Assembly (NCBI RefSeq): GCF_045862395.1
Contig: NZ_AP023087.1
Span: 930,001-994,000, forward strand
Length of the DNA: 64,000 nt
Direction: 5' to 3'
From: Marinicellulosiphila megalodicopiae
Lineage (GTDB): Bacteria > Pseudomonadota > Gammaproteobacteria > Pseudomonadales > Natronospirillaceae
In this document: piece after piece, positions 42,709 through 51,989 of the stretch
How positions within the stretch are numbered: position 1 is the stretch's first letter
Layout: the number at the start of each line of letters is the position of its first letter
The notes under the pieces: model-generated
Database searches by the model: none
What the model was told of the DNA's origin: nothing
What the model saw: only the letters and a program-made list of their open reading frames with translations
Translations under genes and position numbers: made by a program

Positions 42709-44192
42709 GCTTTTTTAGGTTTGCTACGACGTGGCGGGCGTTTTTTTTTGTCTTTCTCAAGAGCAAGGGTCATTTGATGTTTACGGTCTTTGTCAGCAAA
42801 TTGGAATTCTTGCCACCATGCGCCTAATCCACTTAAATCTTCACCAGCTTCTTCGCGTAACAATACAAAATCAAAACCTGCACGGAATTTTTGATGCTCT
42901 AGTATTTGTTCTGCACGTTTACCAAATCTGCGGGGTAAGCGCATTTGAAGGTCCCAAATATCGCGCATAGTGAATGAAAAACGTTTTGGAATGCTCGCGC
43001 TTTTTGCCTGAAGTGTTAATACTTTTTGACACGCTTGGTGCATAGCAGGTACAGCAGGTACGCCTTTGTCGATAAAAGATTGTTGCACCTTTAGTAACTC
43101 AGGCCATAAAAATACAGCCAAAATGAATGCAGGTGTTATGGATTTTCCCGAATTTATACGTTTATCGGTATTGATCAAGGCTTGTTTAAACAATCTTAAG
43201 TTGAAGCCTTCAGGGTCGTCATCAATGTGTTTTTGAGCCTGTGGATAAAGTGTTCTGAATAGGTCAAACTTGAGCAGCATTTCAAACGTCTCAAGTCCTT
43301 TACCATTTAGAATAAGTTTTAAGGATTCATCAAATAATCGAGCAGGGGGGATATTGGCCATCAAATCTGCAAGTTCGTAAATAGGGTTTGCCGTTTCTGG
43401 TTCAATTTCAAAGCCCAGCTTAATCGCAAAACGAACCGCGCGAATCATGCGAACAGGGTCTTCACGGTATCGAGCTGATGCATCACCAATCATACGGATT
43501 TGTTTGTTTTTAAGATCTTCTAAGCCTTGAGGTAACGCTCGAATTACAAAACCTTTCGAAGTGTAATACATTGCATTGATTGTAAAATCTCTGCGCATTG
43601 CATCATCATCAATGGTTCCGTAGACATTGTCACGCAATAACATACCTTCAGAAGAACGTGAAGATTGATTATGATTTGAGTCTTCTTGGTGGTTTGCGCG
43701 AAATGTAGCGACTTCAATCAGTTCACGGCCAAAAGTGACGTGAATAAGCTTAAAACGACGTCCAATGATTCGAGAATTACTGAATAATTGATTCACTTGC
43801 TCGGGTGTTGCGTTGGTTACCACATCAAAATCTTTTGGATGCAAATCCAATAATAAGTCACGTACACAACCGCCAACTAAATAGGCTTCAAATCCATTAG
43901 ATTGTAAACGATGCAGTACTTTAAGCGCATTAGGACTGATGTCATTTCTTGAAAGCTCATGATCATCGCGTTCAACTTGTACTAGTACATCGCTTTCGAA
44001 CTTTTCAATATTGCGGTTTTTGTAAGTCTTTTTCTCGTAGGATTTGCGTGATGAGTGTTTATGCTCAGCATCAAAATTATCAGAAGAAGTTTGGGATGGC
44101 TCAGCTGGTTGCTGTTCCATATTGTTTTTTGGGGGAGTGATATTGGCTTTTTTAAACCAATCACTTACTTTTTTAATCAAGCCATTTGCCAT
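42705..44192 (-). CDS. pcnB: poly(A) polymerase I
   Basis: A 495-residue class II nucleotidyltransferase that adds poly(A) tails and marks RNA for decay. Motifs: GGCVRDLLLDLHPKDFDVVT with the DxD metal ligands, RRFKLIHVTFG, RRDFTINAMYY and EDPVRMIRAVRFAIKLGF. It has a long basic N-terminal linker and a basic C-terminal tail (KKKRPPRRSKPKKA). MANGLIKKVSDWF at 44192 is the preferred start; two in-frame ATGs further up would add 5 or 15 hydrophobic residues with no function I recognise. It is translationally coupled to folK. Confidence 0.93.
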   Translation of the reverse strand: MANGLIKKVSDWFKKANITPPKNNMEQQPAEPSQTSSDNFDAEHKHSSRKSYEKKTYKNRNIEKFESDVLVQVERDDHELSRNDISPNALKVLHRLQSNGFEAYLVGGCVRDLLLDLHPKDFDVVTNATPEQVNQLFSNSRIIGRRFKLIHVTFGRELIEVATFRANHQEDSNHNQSSRSSEGMLLRDNVYGTIDDDAMRRDFTINAMYYTSKGFVIRALPQGLEDLKNKQIRMIGDASARYREDPVRMIRAVRFAIKLGFEIEPETANPIYELADLMANIPPARLFDESLKLILNGKGLETFEMLLKFDLFRTLYPQAQKHIDDDPEGFNLRLFKQALINTDKRINSGKSITPAFILAVFLWPELLKVQQSFIDKGVPAVPAMHQACQKVLTLQAKSASIPKRFSFTMRDIWDLQMRLPRRFGKRAEQILEHQKFRAGFDFVLLREEAGEDLSGLGAWWQEFQFADKDRKHQMTLALEKDKKKRPPRRSKPKKA

Positions 44193-44260
44193 AGTATAAA
44201 AAATCATCAAATATAAATAAAAGGTGATTCTAACCAATCACCATGTATAAATCTAACTAA

Positions 44261-44908
44261 CTAACGCGATAATTCAGGTAAAATCGGCCAACCACCAATT
44301 TCTTTATAGCGATTCACCATTTTGCAGTACAGTTCACATGTTTTTTGAGTGTCATATAGAGCGCTGTGCGCTTTAGAGTTTTCAAATTCAATTTGAGCTT
44401 CATCGCATGCTTTTTTTAATACGGTCTGTCCGTAAATTAAACCCGCAAGGGCTGATGTGTCAAAAGTAGAAAAAGGATGAAAAGGATTACGTTTAATGCC
44501 ACAACGCTCACTGGCAGCCATCACAAAAGAGTGATCAAACGTAGCGTTGTGCCCAACTAACACTGCTCTTGAGCAGCCGGTTGCTTTTACTTCGCTGCTG
44601 ATGATATTAAACATTTGTTTTAATGCATCTAACTCACTCACTGCACCACGAAGGGGGTTAGTGGGGTCTATGCCAGTAAATGCCAATGCTTCTTTTTCTA
44701 AATTTGCCCCTTCAAAAGGTTCAATATTAAAGCTGATACTTTTACCTGGTACTAAAAAACCTTGCTCGTCCATGGTGACGGTTTGCATCGCCATTTCTAA
44801 TAATGCATCGGTTTTCGAATTAAACCCTGCAGTTTCAACATCAATTACAATGGGTAAAAAGCCACGAAAGCGGTAGGCAATGCCTGTTTTAGCCGAATCA
44901 GAATCCAA
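44261..44908 (-). CDS. rnt: ribonuclease T
   Basis: A 215-residue DEDDh exonuclease that trims tRNA and other stable RNA 3' ends. Exo I is PIVIDVETAGFN (Asp and Glu), Exo II is VGHNATFDHSFV, and Exo III is HSALYDTQKTCEL with the catalytic His and Asp. GIAYRFRGFLPIVID near the start is typical of RNase T. It is upstream of pcnB on the same strand and divergent from a small Hpt gene across ~120 bases. Confidence 0.94.
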   Translation of the reverse strand: MDSDSAKTGIAYRFRGFLPIVIDVETAGFNSKTDALLEMAMQTVTMDEQGFLVPGKSISFNIEPFEGANLEKEALAFTGIDPTNPLRGAVSELDALKQMFNIISSEVKATGCSRAVLVGHNATFDHSFVMAASERCGIKRNPFHPFSTFDTSALAGLIYGQTVLKKACDEAQIEFENSKAHSALYDTQKTCELYCKMVNRYKEIGGWPILPELSR

Positions 44909-45020
44909 AATTTTATCACTTATAAAAATAAAGTCGCTATGGTAAAGACTAACTTAAGACAATTCAATGAGGTTTTGCCTTATATAAGTATTGGTCTATG
45001 CTAAATCTATATGATTTGAA

Positions 45021-45377
45021 GTGAATTTGGGAATGACTATGACGCCAATAGATGATCAAGCGCTCAGCGCATTGCAAGGGCTATTAAAAACAAGGTTTAA
45101 CATTGTGCTGGAAAAATATATTGAAGAGTCTGACTCAATGTTAGAGCAACTTCAGCCAGCTAAAGAAACACATGATGAAGAATTAATGATTCGAATTGTG
45201 CACAGTTTGAAATCATCCAGCAGAAATCTTGGGGCGAACGACCTTTCCGATCTGTCAGGTCAATTAGAGGAATCATTTAAAAATGGCCAATATGATGATT
45301 TTGAACAAAACACACAGCAATTAAAGTCAATGTACAACGAAGTAAAAACGTATTTAACGTCTAATTATTTGCATTAG
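45021..45377 (+). CDS. Hpt (histidine phosphotransfer) domain protein
   Basis: A 118-residue stand-alone phosphotransfer domain. The phosphorylated His is in IVHSLKSSSRNLGANDLSDL, followed by the Gly-Ala turn and a second helix LSGQLEESFKNGQ, as in ArcB- or TorS-type Hpt modules. It is cytoplasmic. It begins at GTG 45021; ATGs at 45033 and 45039 are also possible, and the last has GGGA at good spacing. No sensor kinase or response regulator lies nearby, so its partners are elsewhere. A 13-base duplication (TTAGTTCTTACAT) lies just after the stop. Confidence 0.85.
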   Translation: MNLGMTMTPIDDQALSALQGLLKTRFNIVLEKYIEESDSMLEQLQPAKETHDEELMIRIVHSLKSSSRNLGANDLSDLSGQLEESFKNGQYDDFEQNTQQLKSMYNEVKTYLTSNYLH

Positions 45378-45392
45378 TTCTTACATTAGTTC

Positions 45393-46610
45393 TTACATTG
45401 GCTCATCGTTCTCACATTTAAGTTTGCCTTTTCTATCAAGGATAAAAGAAAGGGCTGAACAATCAGAATTTAATGGATTGTTTGATAAGTCGACATTATA
45501 AAGTTGATACAAGGTGGTTAACGGTGAGATATCTTCAATTTTATTATTATCCAGTAACAATACTTCAACTTGGGTGAATGTATATAAATTAGAAATATCC
45601 GATATGAGATTGTTTGATAAATCCACAAACTTCAAACTATTTATGTTTAATAAAGGCGCCATTTGCGAAACTTGATTACCATCAGCGACAAGAAAGATTA
45701 ATAAATTTAAAGAAGCTAATGCATTTAATTTTGAAATTTGATTATTTGAAATTGTTAAACGTCGAAGATTACTTAAGTTTGCAAGTGGGGTTAAATCTTG
45801 AATATTATTGTTAGATAAATTCAGTCTTGTTAAATTATTTAAACCTGATAATGCCCGAATATTTGTGATGTTGTTAAACGATAAATCCAGTTGGGTTAAA
45901 GAGGTTAATCGCCCTAATCCTTCAAGAGATTCAATGTTGTTATTTTTTAAAACTAAATATTCAAGTTTATCTAAGTTGGTTAAGCCTCGAACATCGTGGA
46001 TTTGATTTTGATTCGCAGTTAAGGTTTTTAACTGAGTCATATCTTCAAGCGCATCTAAATTGGTTAAATTATTTTTAAATAAAACCAAGTCCTCCATGTT
46101 TACAAGGGTTTTAATTGCTGAAATATCCGTAAGGCCGCCTCCTTTTAAATCTAAAGTATGAATTTGAGTCCAATCCTCTAATCCCTCTAACCCATCTGCA
46201 ATGCAATTTAACCTTGTTACATACAACATGCGCTCTAATGTTGGCTGTTCTCCTTCATCTACTAATAATTTATTTTGAAGGCATTGTCTTAATTTAGGAT
46301 TAGTAATATTAAAAGTAGGTGTATGCTCTGAAGTAATGCTGAAAGAATCGGATTGTGCAGCTGTAGGTTCTTCTATATCGATTTCGTTTTGTTTAACGAT
46401 TTTTATTGGTACTTGTTCGGGAATATCTATTTTGTCTACAACATTTTTAGCAGGGAGGGTATCTGAAATAATAGAGCTTAAAGAATGCGTTTGTATTTTG
46501 CTATTTGTTTTTTCTACGTTATTTTTGGATGTGTCTACATCGGTTTGAGTGGCCAGATAAATCCATATTAAACCTAATGAAATAACCAATCCTAGTATTA
46601 ATCGTTTCAT
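45393..46610 (-). CDS. internalin-like leucine-rich repeat protein, membrane-anchored
   Basis: A 405-residue protein. An N-terminal membrane anchor or uncleaved signal (LILGLVISLGLIWIYLA, ~4-20) is followed by a ~80-residue linker, then a cap with CLQNKLLVDEGEQPTLERML (compare CILESLGLNAGDVPTTEQML in the lipoproteins at 7.8-14.3 kb). About 11 LRRs of 21-22 residues follow (NNNIQDLTPLANLSNLRRLT), with a Cys-containing end (NPLNSDCSAL, KLKCEND). It is probably periplasmic or surface-exposed and anchored in the inner membrane. It shares the cap and repeat design with the island lipoproteins but not their scaffold or lipobox. Confidence 0.85.
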   Translation of the reverse strand: MKRLILGLVISLGLIWIYLATQTDVDTSKNNVEKTNSKIQTHSLSSIISDTLPAKNVVDKIDIPEQVPIKIVKQNEIDIEEPTAAQSDSFSITSEHTPTFNITNPKLRQCLQNKLLVDEGEQPTLERMLYVTRLNCIADGLEGLEDWTQIHTLDLKGGGLTDISAIKTLVNMEDLVLFKNNLTNLDALEDMTQLKTLTANQNQIHDVRGLTNLDKLEYLVLKNNNIESLEGLGRLTSLTQLDLSFNNITNIRALSGLNNLTRLNLSNNNIQDLTPLANLSNLRRLTISNNQISKLNALASLNLLIFLVADGNQVSQMAPLLNINSLKFVDLSNNLISDISNLYTFTQVEVLLLDNNKIEDISPLTTLYQLYNVDLSNNPLNSDCSALSFILDRKGKLKCENDEPM

Positions 46611-46671
46611 GTAAACCTCAAAAAATTAGATAAAATCAGTCTAATTTAATTCGAGTATGATTGCGACCCGT

Positions 46672-47517
46672 TTAATTAGAACTGGCGATTGTATGTTTGA
46701 TACCAACAGTAAAACGATCATTGCTAGCATAATCTTGAAAACTTTCTACGTGAGAAAAACCATGTTGGATGAAAATATCTGTAACCGCTTTTGCTTGATT
46801 GTATCCATGTTCAACAATTAAATAGCCGTTAACAATCAAGCATTCAAATGACTGCTTTGCAATAATACGAATATCATCTAACCCATCAACACCAGATGTA
46901 AGGGCGGTTTTAGGCTCAAAGCGAACATCTCCCTCATCTAAATGATGATCGTTTTCTTCGATATAAGGTGGGTTTGAAATCACAATATCCAAGCTGTCTG
47001 TTTTGAAATTATCTAACCAACTGCTATTAGAGACATGAATATCAACTTTGTTACGTTGCGCATTTTTAATGGCTAATTCACAGGCGCCTTTTTGAACATC
47101 AACGGCATTCACCGTCCAGTTCTCAAATTCGCTCTTAAGAGTGATCGCGATCGCGCCGGTTCCTGTACCTAAATCGACAATGGTTTTTGAGCTTTTAGGG
47201 TCAAATTCATTTAAACAAAATTCAATTAAACATTCAGTATCAGGGCGGGGAATTAACGTAGAGGCGTTGCAGTAAAAAGGCAAAGAGAAAAACTCTTGCT
47301 GACCTAAAATATAGGCAATAGGCAAACCTTTGATGCGTTGTTGTAATACCTCTTCTGCTTTTGCAAGATCCGTCTCGCTGATTGTTTGTTCGGGCCAAGT
47401 AAACAAATAAGTCGTGCTTTTATTTAAAACAAAACTAAGCAACAGTTTGGCGTCAAGCATCGCGCTATCGGATTGAATTTGCGTGTGTGCTTTTGCCAAC
47501 CATTGCTGAATTTGCAT
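46672..47517 (-). CDS. prmC: peptide chain release factor N5-glutamine methyltransferase
   Basis: A 281-residue SAM-dependent methyltransferase that modifies the GGQ glutamine of RF1 and RF2. Motifs: IPRPDTECLIEF, VDLGTGTGAIAITLKSEF (SAM binding) and DIVISNPPYIEENDHHL (the NPPY catalytic box). It starts three bases after tyrS on the same strand, so the two are co-transcribed. In many gammaproteobacteria prmC follows prfA; here it does not. Length and motifs are complete. Confidence 0.95.
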   Translation of the reverse strand: MQIQQWLAKAHTQIQSDSAMLDAKLLLSFVLNKSTTYLFTWPEQTISETDLAKAEEVLQQRIKGLPIAYILGQQEFFSLPFYCNASTLIPRPDTECLIEFCLNEFDPKSSKTIVDLGTGTGAIAITLKSEFENWTVNAVDVQKGACELAIKNAQRNKVDIHVSNSSWLDNFKTDSLDIVISNPPYIEENDHHLDEGDVRFEPKTALTSGVDGLDDIRIIAKQSFECLIVNGYLIVEHGYNQAKAVTDIFIQHGFSHVESFQDYASNDRFTVGIKHTIASSN

Positions 47518-47520
47518 AAC

Positions 47521-48723
47521 TTAAGCAACCGTTACTTTAGCGATGCTTTTTTTGCCAGCTTGGATAATATATGTACCCGCTGCCACTTTATGAGAAATGC
47601 TCACCACTTCTTGGTCAATTTTAACGCGACCATTTTTAAGCATATCTTTACCAGCTGCGCCATTTTTAACTAACTTGGCTTGATTGATCACATAGGTAAT
47701 CGCTAAATCTTCAGCGCCATCTAAGTCTAATGTAACTTGCGCAATATCATCTGGAATTTCACCGTCTTGAATAATATTACCACTGCCTTTATGGGCATTT
47801 TGCGCGGCTTGCGTGTCATGAAAACGCTCAATTAATTCAAAGGCCAATACTTTTTTAACTTCTTGAGGGTTTTCGCCATTTTCAATTTTTGCCATTAATT
47901 CATCAATTTCTTCTAATGTTTTAAAGCTTAATAATTCAAAATAACGACGAATCATCGCGTCAGGTAACGACAATAATTTTTGGTACATCACACCAGGAGC
48001 GTCAGTAATACCAATGTAGTTATCTAATGACTTCGACATTTTTTGAACGCCGTCTAGGCCTTCTAAAAGTGGCATCATCAAAACCGTTTGGGGTTTCATA
48101 CCACTTTGTTTTTGTAATTCACGACCCACTAATAAGTTGAATTTTTGATCCGTTCCGCCAAGTTCAACATCAGACTCTAATGCAACAGAATCGTAACCTT
48201 GAATCAACGGGTATAAAAATTCATGAATCGCAATGGACTGACCGTTTTTATAACGTTTTTTGAAATCATCACGCTCTAACATGCGCGCAACGTTGTACTT
48301 TGCAGCCAAAGCAATCATATCAGCGGCTGATTTTTTACCCATCCATTCTGAGTTAAAACGAACGGTAGTTTTAGACTCGTCTAAAATTTTGAAGACTTGC
48401 TCAGTATAGGTTTTAGCGTTTTCAGCGACTTGCTCGGTAGTTAAAGGTGGGCGCGTCGCACTTTTACCCGTCGGGTCACCAATCATCGCAGTGAAATCAC
48501 CAATCAAGAAAATCACTTCGTGACCTAATTCTTGAAACTGACGCAATTTATTGATTAAAACCGTATGACCAAGATGCAAATCTTTAGCCGTAGGATCAAA
48601 ACCTGCTTTAATTTTTAAAGGTTTGCCTGATTGCAAACGTTCAATTAATTCTTCTTCTAATAGTATTTCTTCGCTTCCGCGTTTAATTTGAGCGAGAGCT
48701 TTATCAATATTTTGCACAGACAT
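47521..48723 (-). CDS. tyrS: tyrosyl-tRNA synthetase
   Basis: A 400-residue class I aminoacyl-tRNA synthetase. The HIGH box is LHLGHTVLI, the KMSKS box is QKMSKSLDNYIGI, and FDPTAKDLHLGH is typical of TyrRS. The C-terminal S4-like RNA-binding domain (~335-400) contains AGKDMLKNGRVKID. MSVQNIDKAL at 48723 is preferred; another ATG lies six bases upstream. It is divergent from an M23 peptidase gene, the common gammaproteobacterial arrangement. A perfect 14-bp palindrome lies ~140 bases upstream. Confidence 0.96.
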   Translation of the reverse strand: MSVQNIDKALAQIKRGSEEILLEEELIERLQSGKPLKIKAGFDPTAKDLHLGHTVLINKLRQFQELGHEVIFLIGDFTAMIGDPTGKSATRPPLTTEQVAENAKTYTEQVFKILDESKTTVRFNSEWMGKKSAADMIALAAKYNVARMLERDDFKKRYKNGQSIAIHEFLYPLIQGYDSVALESDVELGGTDQKFNLLVGRELQKQSGMKPQTVLMMPLLEGLDGVQKMSKSLDNYIGITDAPGVMYQKLLSLPDAMIRRYFELLSFKTLEEIDELMAKIENGENPQEVKKVLAFELIERFHDTQAAQNAHKGSGNIIQDGEIPDDIAQVTLDLDGAEDLAITYVINQAKLVKNGAAGKDMLKNGRVKIDQEVVSISHKVAAGTYIIQAGKKSIAKVTVA

Positions 48724-48860
48724 ACGCAACCTTTTTGGATCTGAAGTGACTTATATGGGTCTTGATTTACATTATTTAACACAAGACACGATAAAAACGA
48801 CGTTGATATTAAAGAAAATACAGTCTTTAATTTCACCAGCGTCTTAGATAAATTAGTTAT

Positions 48861-48874
48861 CCTCATCGATGAGG
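48861..48874. promoter_or_regulatory. perfect palindrome upstream of tyrS
   Basis: CCTCATCGATGAGG is fully self-complementary. It lies in the divergent tyrS / M23 peptidase intergenic region, 138 bases before tyrS. It could be an operator or an RNA hairpin of the tyrS leader. Confidence 0.35.
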
Positions 48875-48985
48875 AAAGCCGCGCATTATAGCAATACAAA
48901 CACAAAAAACGTATTTTTTGACAAAACTAATAAGAAAAATTCATAAAAATCAAACACAACGTCATGATTTTAAAGTGGTTTTTGT

Positions 48986-48991
48986 TATACT
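48986..48991 (+). promoter_or_regulatory. putative -10 box of the M23 peptidase gene
   Basis: TATACT preceded by TTTTGT has the form of an extended -10 element. It would place the transcript start near 48998, between the ATG at 48964 and the one at 49024, and so supports the latter as the start codon. Confidence 0.4.
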
Positions 48992-49023
48992 TGCCCCACA
49001 AAATTGGAGTTACATTTGTTTAC

Positions 49024-50463
49024 ATGACTAGTAAAGCATTCCCTAAGATTCATACATTAGCTATTTTAATTACGATTGTGATCATATTTTTAGTGATTAT
49101 TTGGCCATCATCTGAACCCAACTTAGTTGTTATTAAAGTTGTACCTACTCAACAGCCATTCCAAGTGAATTCTAAAGTTGAGTTTTATAGTAATGTTCAA
49201 GCAACCGTTAATGAGACAAACTCGATAGAATCAGAGCCTGATTTTGCAAAAATTAATCCCATTGAAGTGAAAAAACTTCAAAATGACTTACATCAAAATA
49301 CCGATATAGAATTAGCCACTGTCCCTAAACCTGTTAAAGCTCCGATTATTATTACTGTAAAAAAAGAAGATACCCTTTCGCATATTTTTGAACGCTCTGG
49401 GGCAGGAGTGCGTTTAATGATGAATCTTCTGAATAATAAATCGATAAAACAAACCATTACGCCGATCAAGCCCGGTGAAAAAATAGAATTTCATTTTGAT
49501 GAAAATGAAGACATTGCTCAAGTGCATTTGGTGCATGATGCAAAATACTCAGTGGTTATTACAGGGATTGTAGAAAAAAAATATGGTATAGAACAGCGCG
49601 TGGCTAAATCAGAGATAAAAACCCACTTCAAATCCGCAGCAATTGAATTGTCGTTATTTGGTTCTGCTGAAAAAGCAGGCATAAATGCCAATTTAACTGC
49701 GCAAATTATGCATATATTTGGTTGGGATATCGATTTTGGTCAAGACTTAAGGCAGGGCGATCATTTAAGTGTGCTTTATGAGCAAGAATATATTAATGGT
49801 GAGTCTTACGGAAATGGCACCGTAATCGCATCGCAGTTTTTTAATAAAGATGAGCTATTTCAAGCGACGTTATTTACAGATTCTTCAGGACGCACGGATT
49901 ATTATAATCAAGACGGAAAAAGTATGAAAAAATCATTTTTACGTACACCGGTTGATGCAAGCAGAGTTTCTTCAAGTTTCAGTAAAAAGCGTTTTCACCC
50001 CGTTCATCAAACCTATAAGCGTCATACAGGGACAGATTATGCCGCACCTTCTGGTACATCTATAAAAGCAAGCGGCGACGGTAAAATAATATTTGCAGGT
50101 GTAAAAGGTGGATATGGCAATGCGATTATCATTCAGCATCAGCAGGGTATTACGACTTTATATGCACATATGAAAAACTTTAAACGTGGCATGCGAGTTG
50201 GAACAAAGGTGTCTCAGGGCGATGTGATAGGATTTGTTGGTAAATCTGGTACTGCAACTGGGTATCATTTACATTATGAATTTCGCGTAAATGGCGTTCA
50301 TCAAAACCCTGAAACTGTTAAATTACCGAAAGCAGAACCTATTAATAAAAAATATTTAGCAGAATATATGGATCATGCAAACTTCTTATTAAATAAACTG
50401 AATGCACAGCGAATCGCCTTTCAGCAAATGGATGAGTTAAGTAATTCACAAGAAATATTATAA
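49024..50463 (+). CDS. mepM: M23-family murein endopeptidase (MepM/YebA-like)
   Basis: A 479-residue protein with an N-terminal membrane anchor (~9-28, ILITIVIIFLVIIWP), an OapA/LysM-like domain near 110-180 (ITVKKEDTLSHIFERSGAG) and a C-terminal zinc LytM domain. The ligands are in RHTGTDYAAPSGT (H, D) and GYHLHYEFRVNG (HxH). It cleaves peptide cross-links in peptidoglycan during growth. The start at 49024 gives a proper short cytoplasmic segment. The tyrS / M23 divergent pair is conserved in gammaproteobacteria. Confidence 0.93.
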   Translation: MTSKAFPKIHTLAILITIVIIFLVIIWPSSEPNLVVIKVVPTQQPFQVNSKVEFYSNVQATVNETNSIESEPDFAKINPIEVKKLQNDLHQNTDIELATVPKPVKAPIIITVKKEDTLSHIFERSGAGVRLMMNLLNNKSIKQTITPIKPGEKIEFHFDENEDIAQVHLVHDAKYSVVITGIVEKKYGIEQRVAKSEIKTHFKSAAIELSLFGSAEKAGINANLTAQIMHIFGWDIDFGQDLRQGDHLSVLYEQEYINGESYGNGTVIASQFFNKDELFQATLFTDSSGRTDYYNQDGKSMKKSFLRTPVDASRVSSSFSKKRFHPVHQTYKRHTGTDYAAPSGTSIKASGDGKIIFAGVKGGYGNAIIIQHQQGITTLYAHMKNFKRGMRVGTKVSQGDVIGFVGKSGTATGYHLHYEFRVNGVHQNPETVKLPKAEPINKKYLAEYMDHANFLLNKLNAQRIAFQQMDELSNSQEIL

Positions 50464-50547
50464 TAAAGTATATAAATTAAGCACAGTTTTTTGAATTATT
50501 AGGATTTTTGTCCATACTGAACAAAGGATCCTAATAATTGTTAATTT

Positions 50548-51867
50548 ATGTATATCAGTAAACTTGTACTCTTTATTACATTTGAGTCCTTACTTGGACT
50601 GCTTGTGATCGGCGGCTTTCTTTTTTATAAAAGCCGTTTGTATAATTTATTGCTTAAAATTTATCAAAAAAAAGAAAAAAAAGAAATCCGTCAAGCCAAC
50701 CAATCACTGTTAATACAGAATAAAAAATTATTAGCTCAATTGGCTGAAGCCCAAAATGATACAACGCTAAATATAGACCTTTCTGAGCAAGACCCAGACA
50801 ATACAATCTTGCAGTTAGATGGCGATCATCATCAGCAACTAAGTGCACTAGGTGTGGCGTATCAAACTGTAAAAGCCATGTTGGATGAAAATCCTCATAT
50901 GGACGAGGCGCAGTCTCAGCATTTAAATGAGCGAATTGCTAAAATTCTAAATATCCCAATAAATAAAGAACAAGATGTTGTTATTCGTGAATTACAAGGG
51001 CAGATCGATTTCTTAAAACAAGAAAATTTATTAATTGAAACAAAAAATCAAAAAATAGAACAATTAGAAGCACAAATATCACGTTTAAAATCTATAGATG
51101 CTGCTGCCATTGAAAAGGCCAAGGCTCCTAAGCAAGGAGATTTTGCAGATGAAATTTATAAATTAAAATGTGAAAAATTCGATATGCTTGAAAATATTAA
51201 TCGATTAAAAATGGATATTGATCGATTAAGTGGGACTCCAGAAGGCGACGAATTACTTTCAACATTACAAGAACAAGTCATTGAGCAAAACAATTACATC
51301 AAACAATCAGACGTAGTGGTTTCGTTATTGGAAAAAGAATTAGAGGCGGCCAATATTTTAATTACTGAGTTGGAAGCAAGTGGCAACGCAGACGAAAATA
51401 ATTCAAACTCTGAAAATAACGATAAAGATATAAAAGCCATTCATGCATTACAAAAAGCCCAGCGTGAGACATTAAGTGAGTTAAAAGAAAAACTCAGTCA
51501 AACCGAAGAAACCACATCAGATGAATTACATTTAACACAGAAAAAAGATATTGAGACGATTGAAAAAAATATTGAAGACACTGAGCGTTGTGTTGAATCT
51601 TTAAAGTCAGAATTACAAAACGCACGCGATCGAATTAAAATTTTAGAATCTCAGCTTGAAGCAAGTTATGAAGTGAATAAAAAAACCAAGGAAAACTCGA
51701 CAGGTGATGATGAACAGCTTGCAAATCAAAATAAAAATGACCGTTCAGAATCGGATGAAGAATTAGAAGAACTATTAAGAAAACTTATCAACGATTCTCA
51801 AGAAATGCTCACCACGATCGCAGACTTGGAAGATGAAAATTTAAAACTAAAAGAGCAGCTTGCTTAA
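50548..51867 (+). CDS. membrane-anchored coiled-coil protein, unknown
   Basis: A 439-residue protein. One N-terminal membrane segment (~8-27, FITFESLLGLLVIGGFLFY) is followed by heptad-like coiled coils for nearly the entire remainder, broken by a polar Asn/Glu stretch near 280-295. It is rich in Glu, Lys and Gln and has no enzymatic motif. The architecture resembles scaffold or cell-division proteins, but no family was recognised. It lies between the M23 peptidase and purT on the same strand, 84 bases after the former. A role at the envelope is an inference from the context only. Confidence 0.7.
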   Translation: MYISKLVLFITFESLLGLLVIGGFLFYKSRLYNLLLKIYQKKEKKEIRQANQSLLIQNKKLLAQLAEAQNDTTLNIDLSEQDPDNTILQLDGDHHQQLSALGVAYQTVKAMLDENPHMDEAQSQHLNERIAKILNIPINKEQDVVIRELQGQIDFLKQENLLIETKNQKIEQLEAQISRLKSIDAAAIEKAKAPKQGDFADEIYKLKCEKFDMLENINRLKMDIDRLSGTPEGDELLSTLQEQVIEQNNYIKQSDVVVSLLEKELEAANILITELEASGNADENNSNSENNDKDIKAIHALQKAQRETLSELKEKLSQTEETTSDELHLTQKKDIETIEKNIEDTERCVESLKSELQNARDRIKILESQLEASYEVNKKTKENSTGDDEQLANQNKNDRSESDEELEELLRKLINDSQEMLTTIADLEDENLKLKEQLA

Positions 51868-51963
51868 ATTTGAACATTTTCTCGTCATTTAAAAACAAAA
51901 AACCTATCTAACAGGTTAAAATTCCATTTCGTAAATCCCATCAAAAACCATACAATACACGTT

Positions 51964-51969
51964 TATAAT
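51964..51969 (+). promoter_or_regulatory. putative -10 box of purT
   Basis: TATAAT lies 20 bases before the preferred GTG start. No good -35 hexamer is visible. Transcripts would start near 51976, leaving a leader of ~14 bases with GAGG as ribosome-binding site. Confidence 0.4.
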
Positions 51970-51989
51970 ACAGAATAATGAGGTTTATC

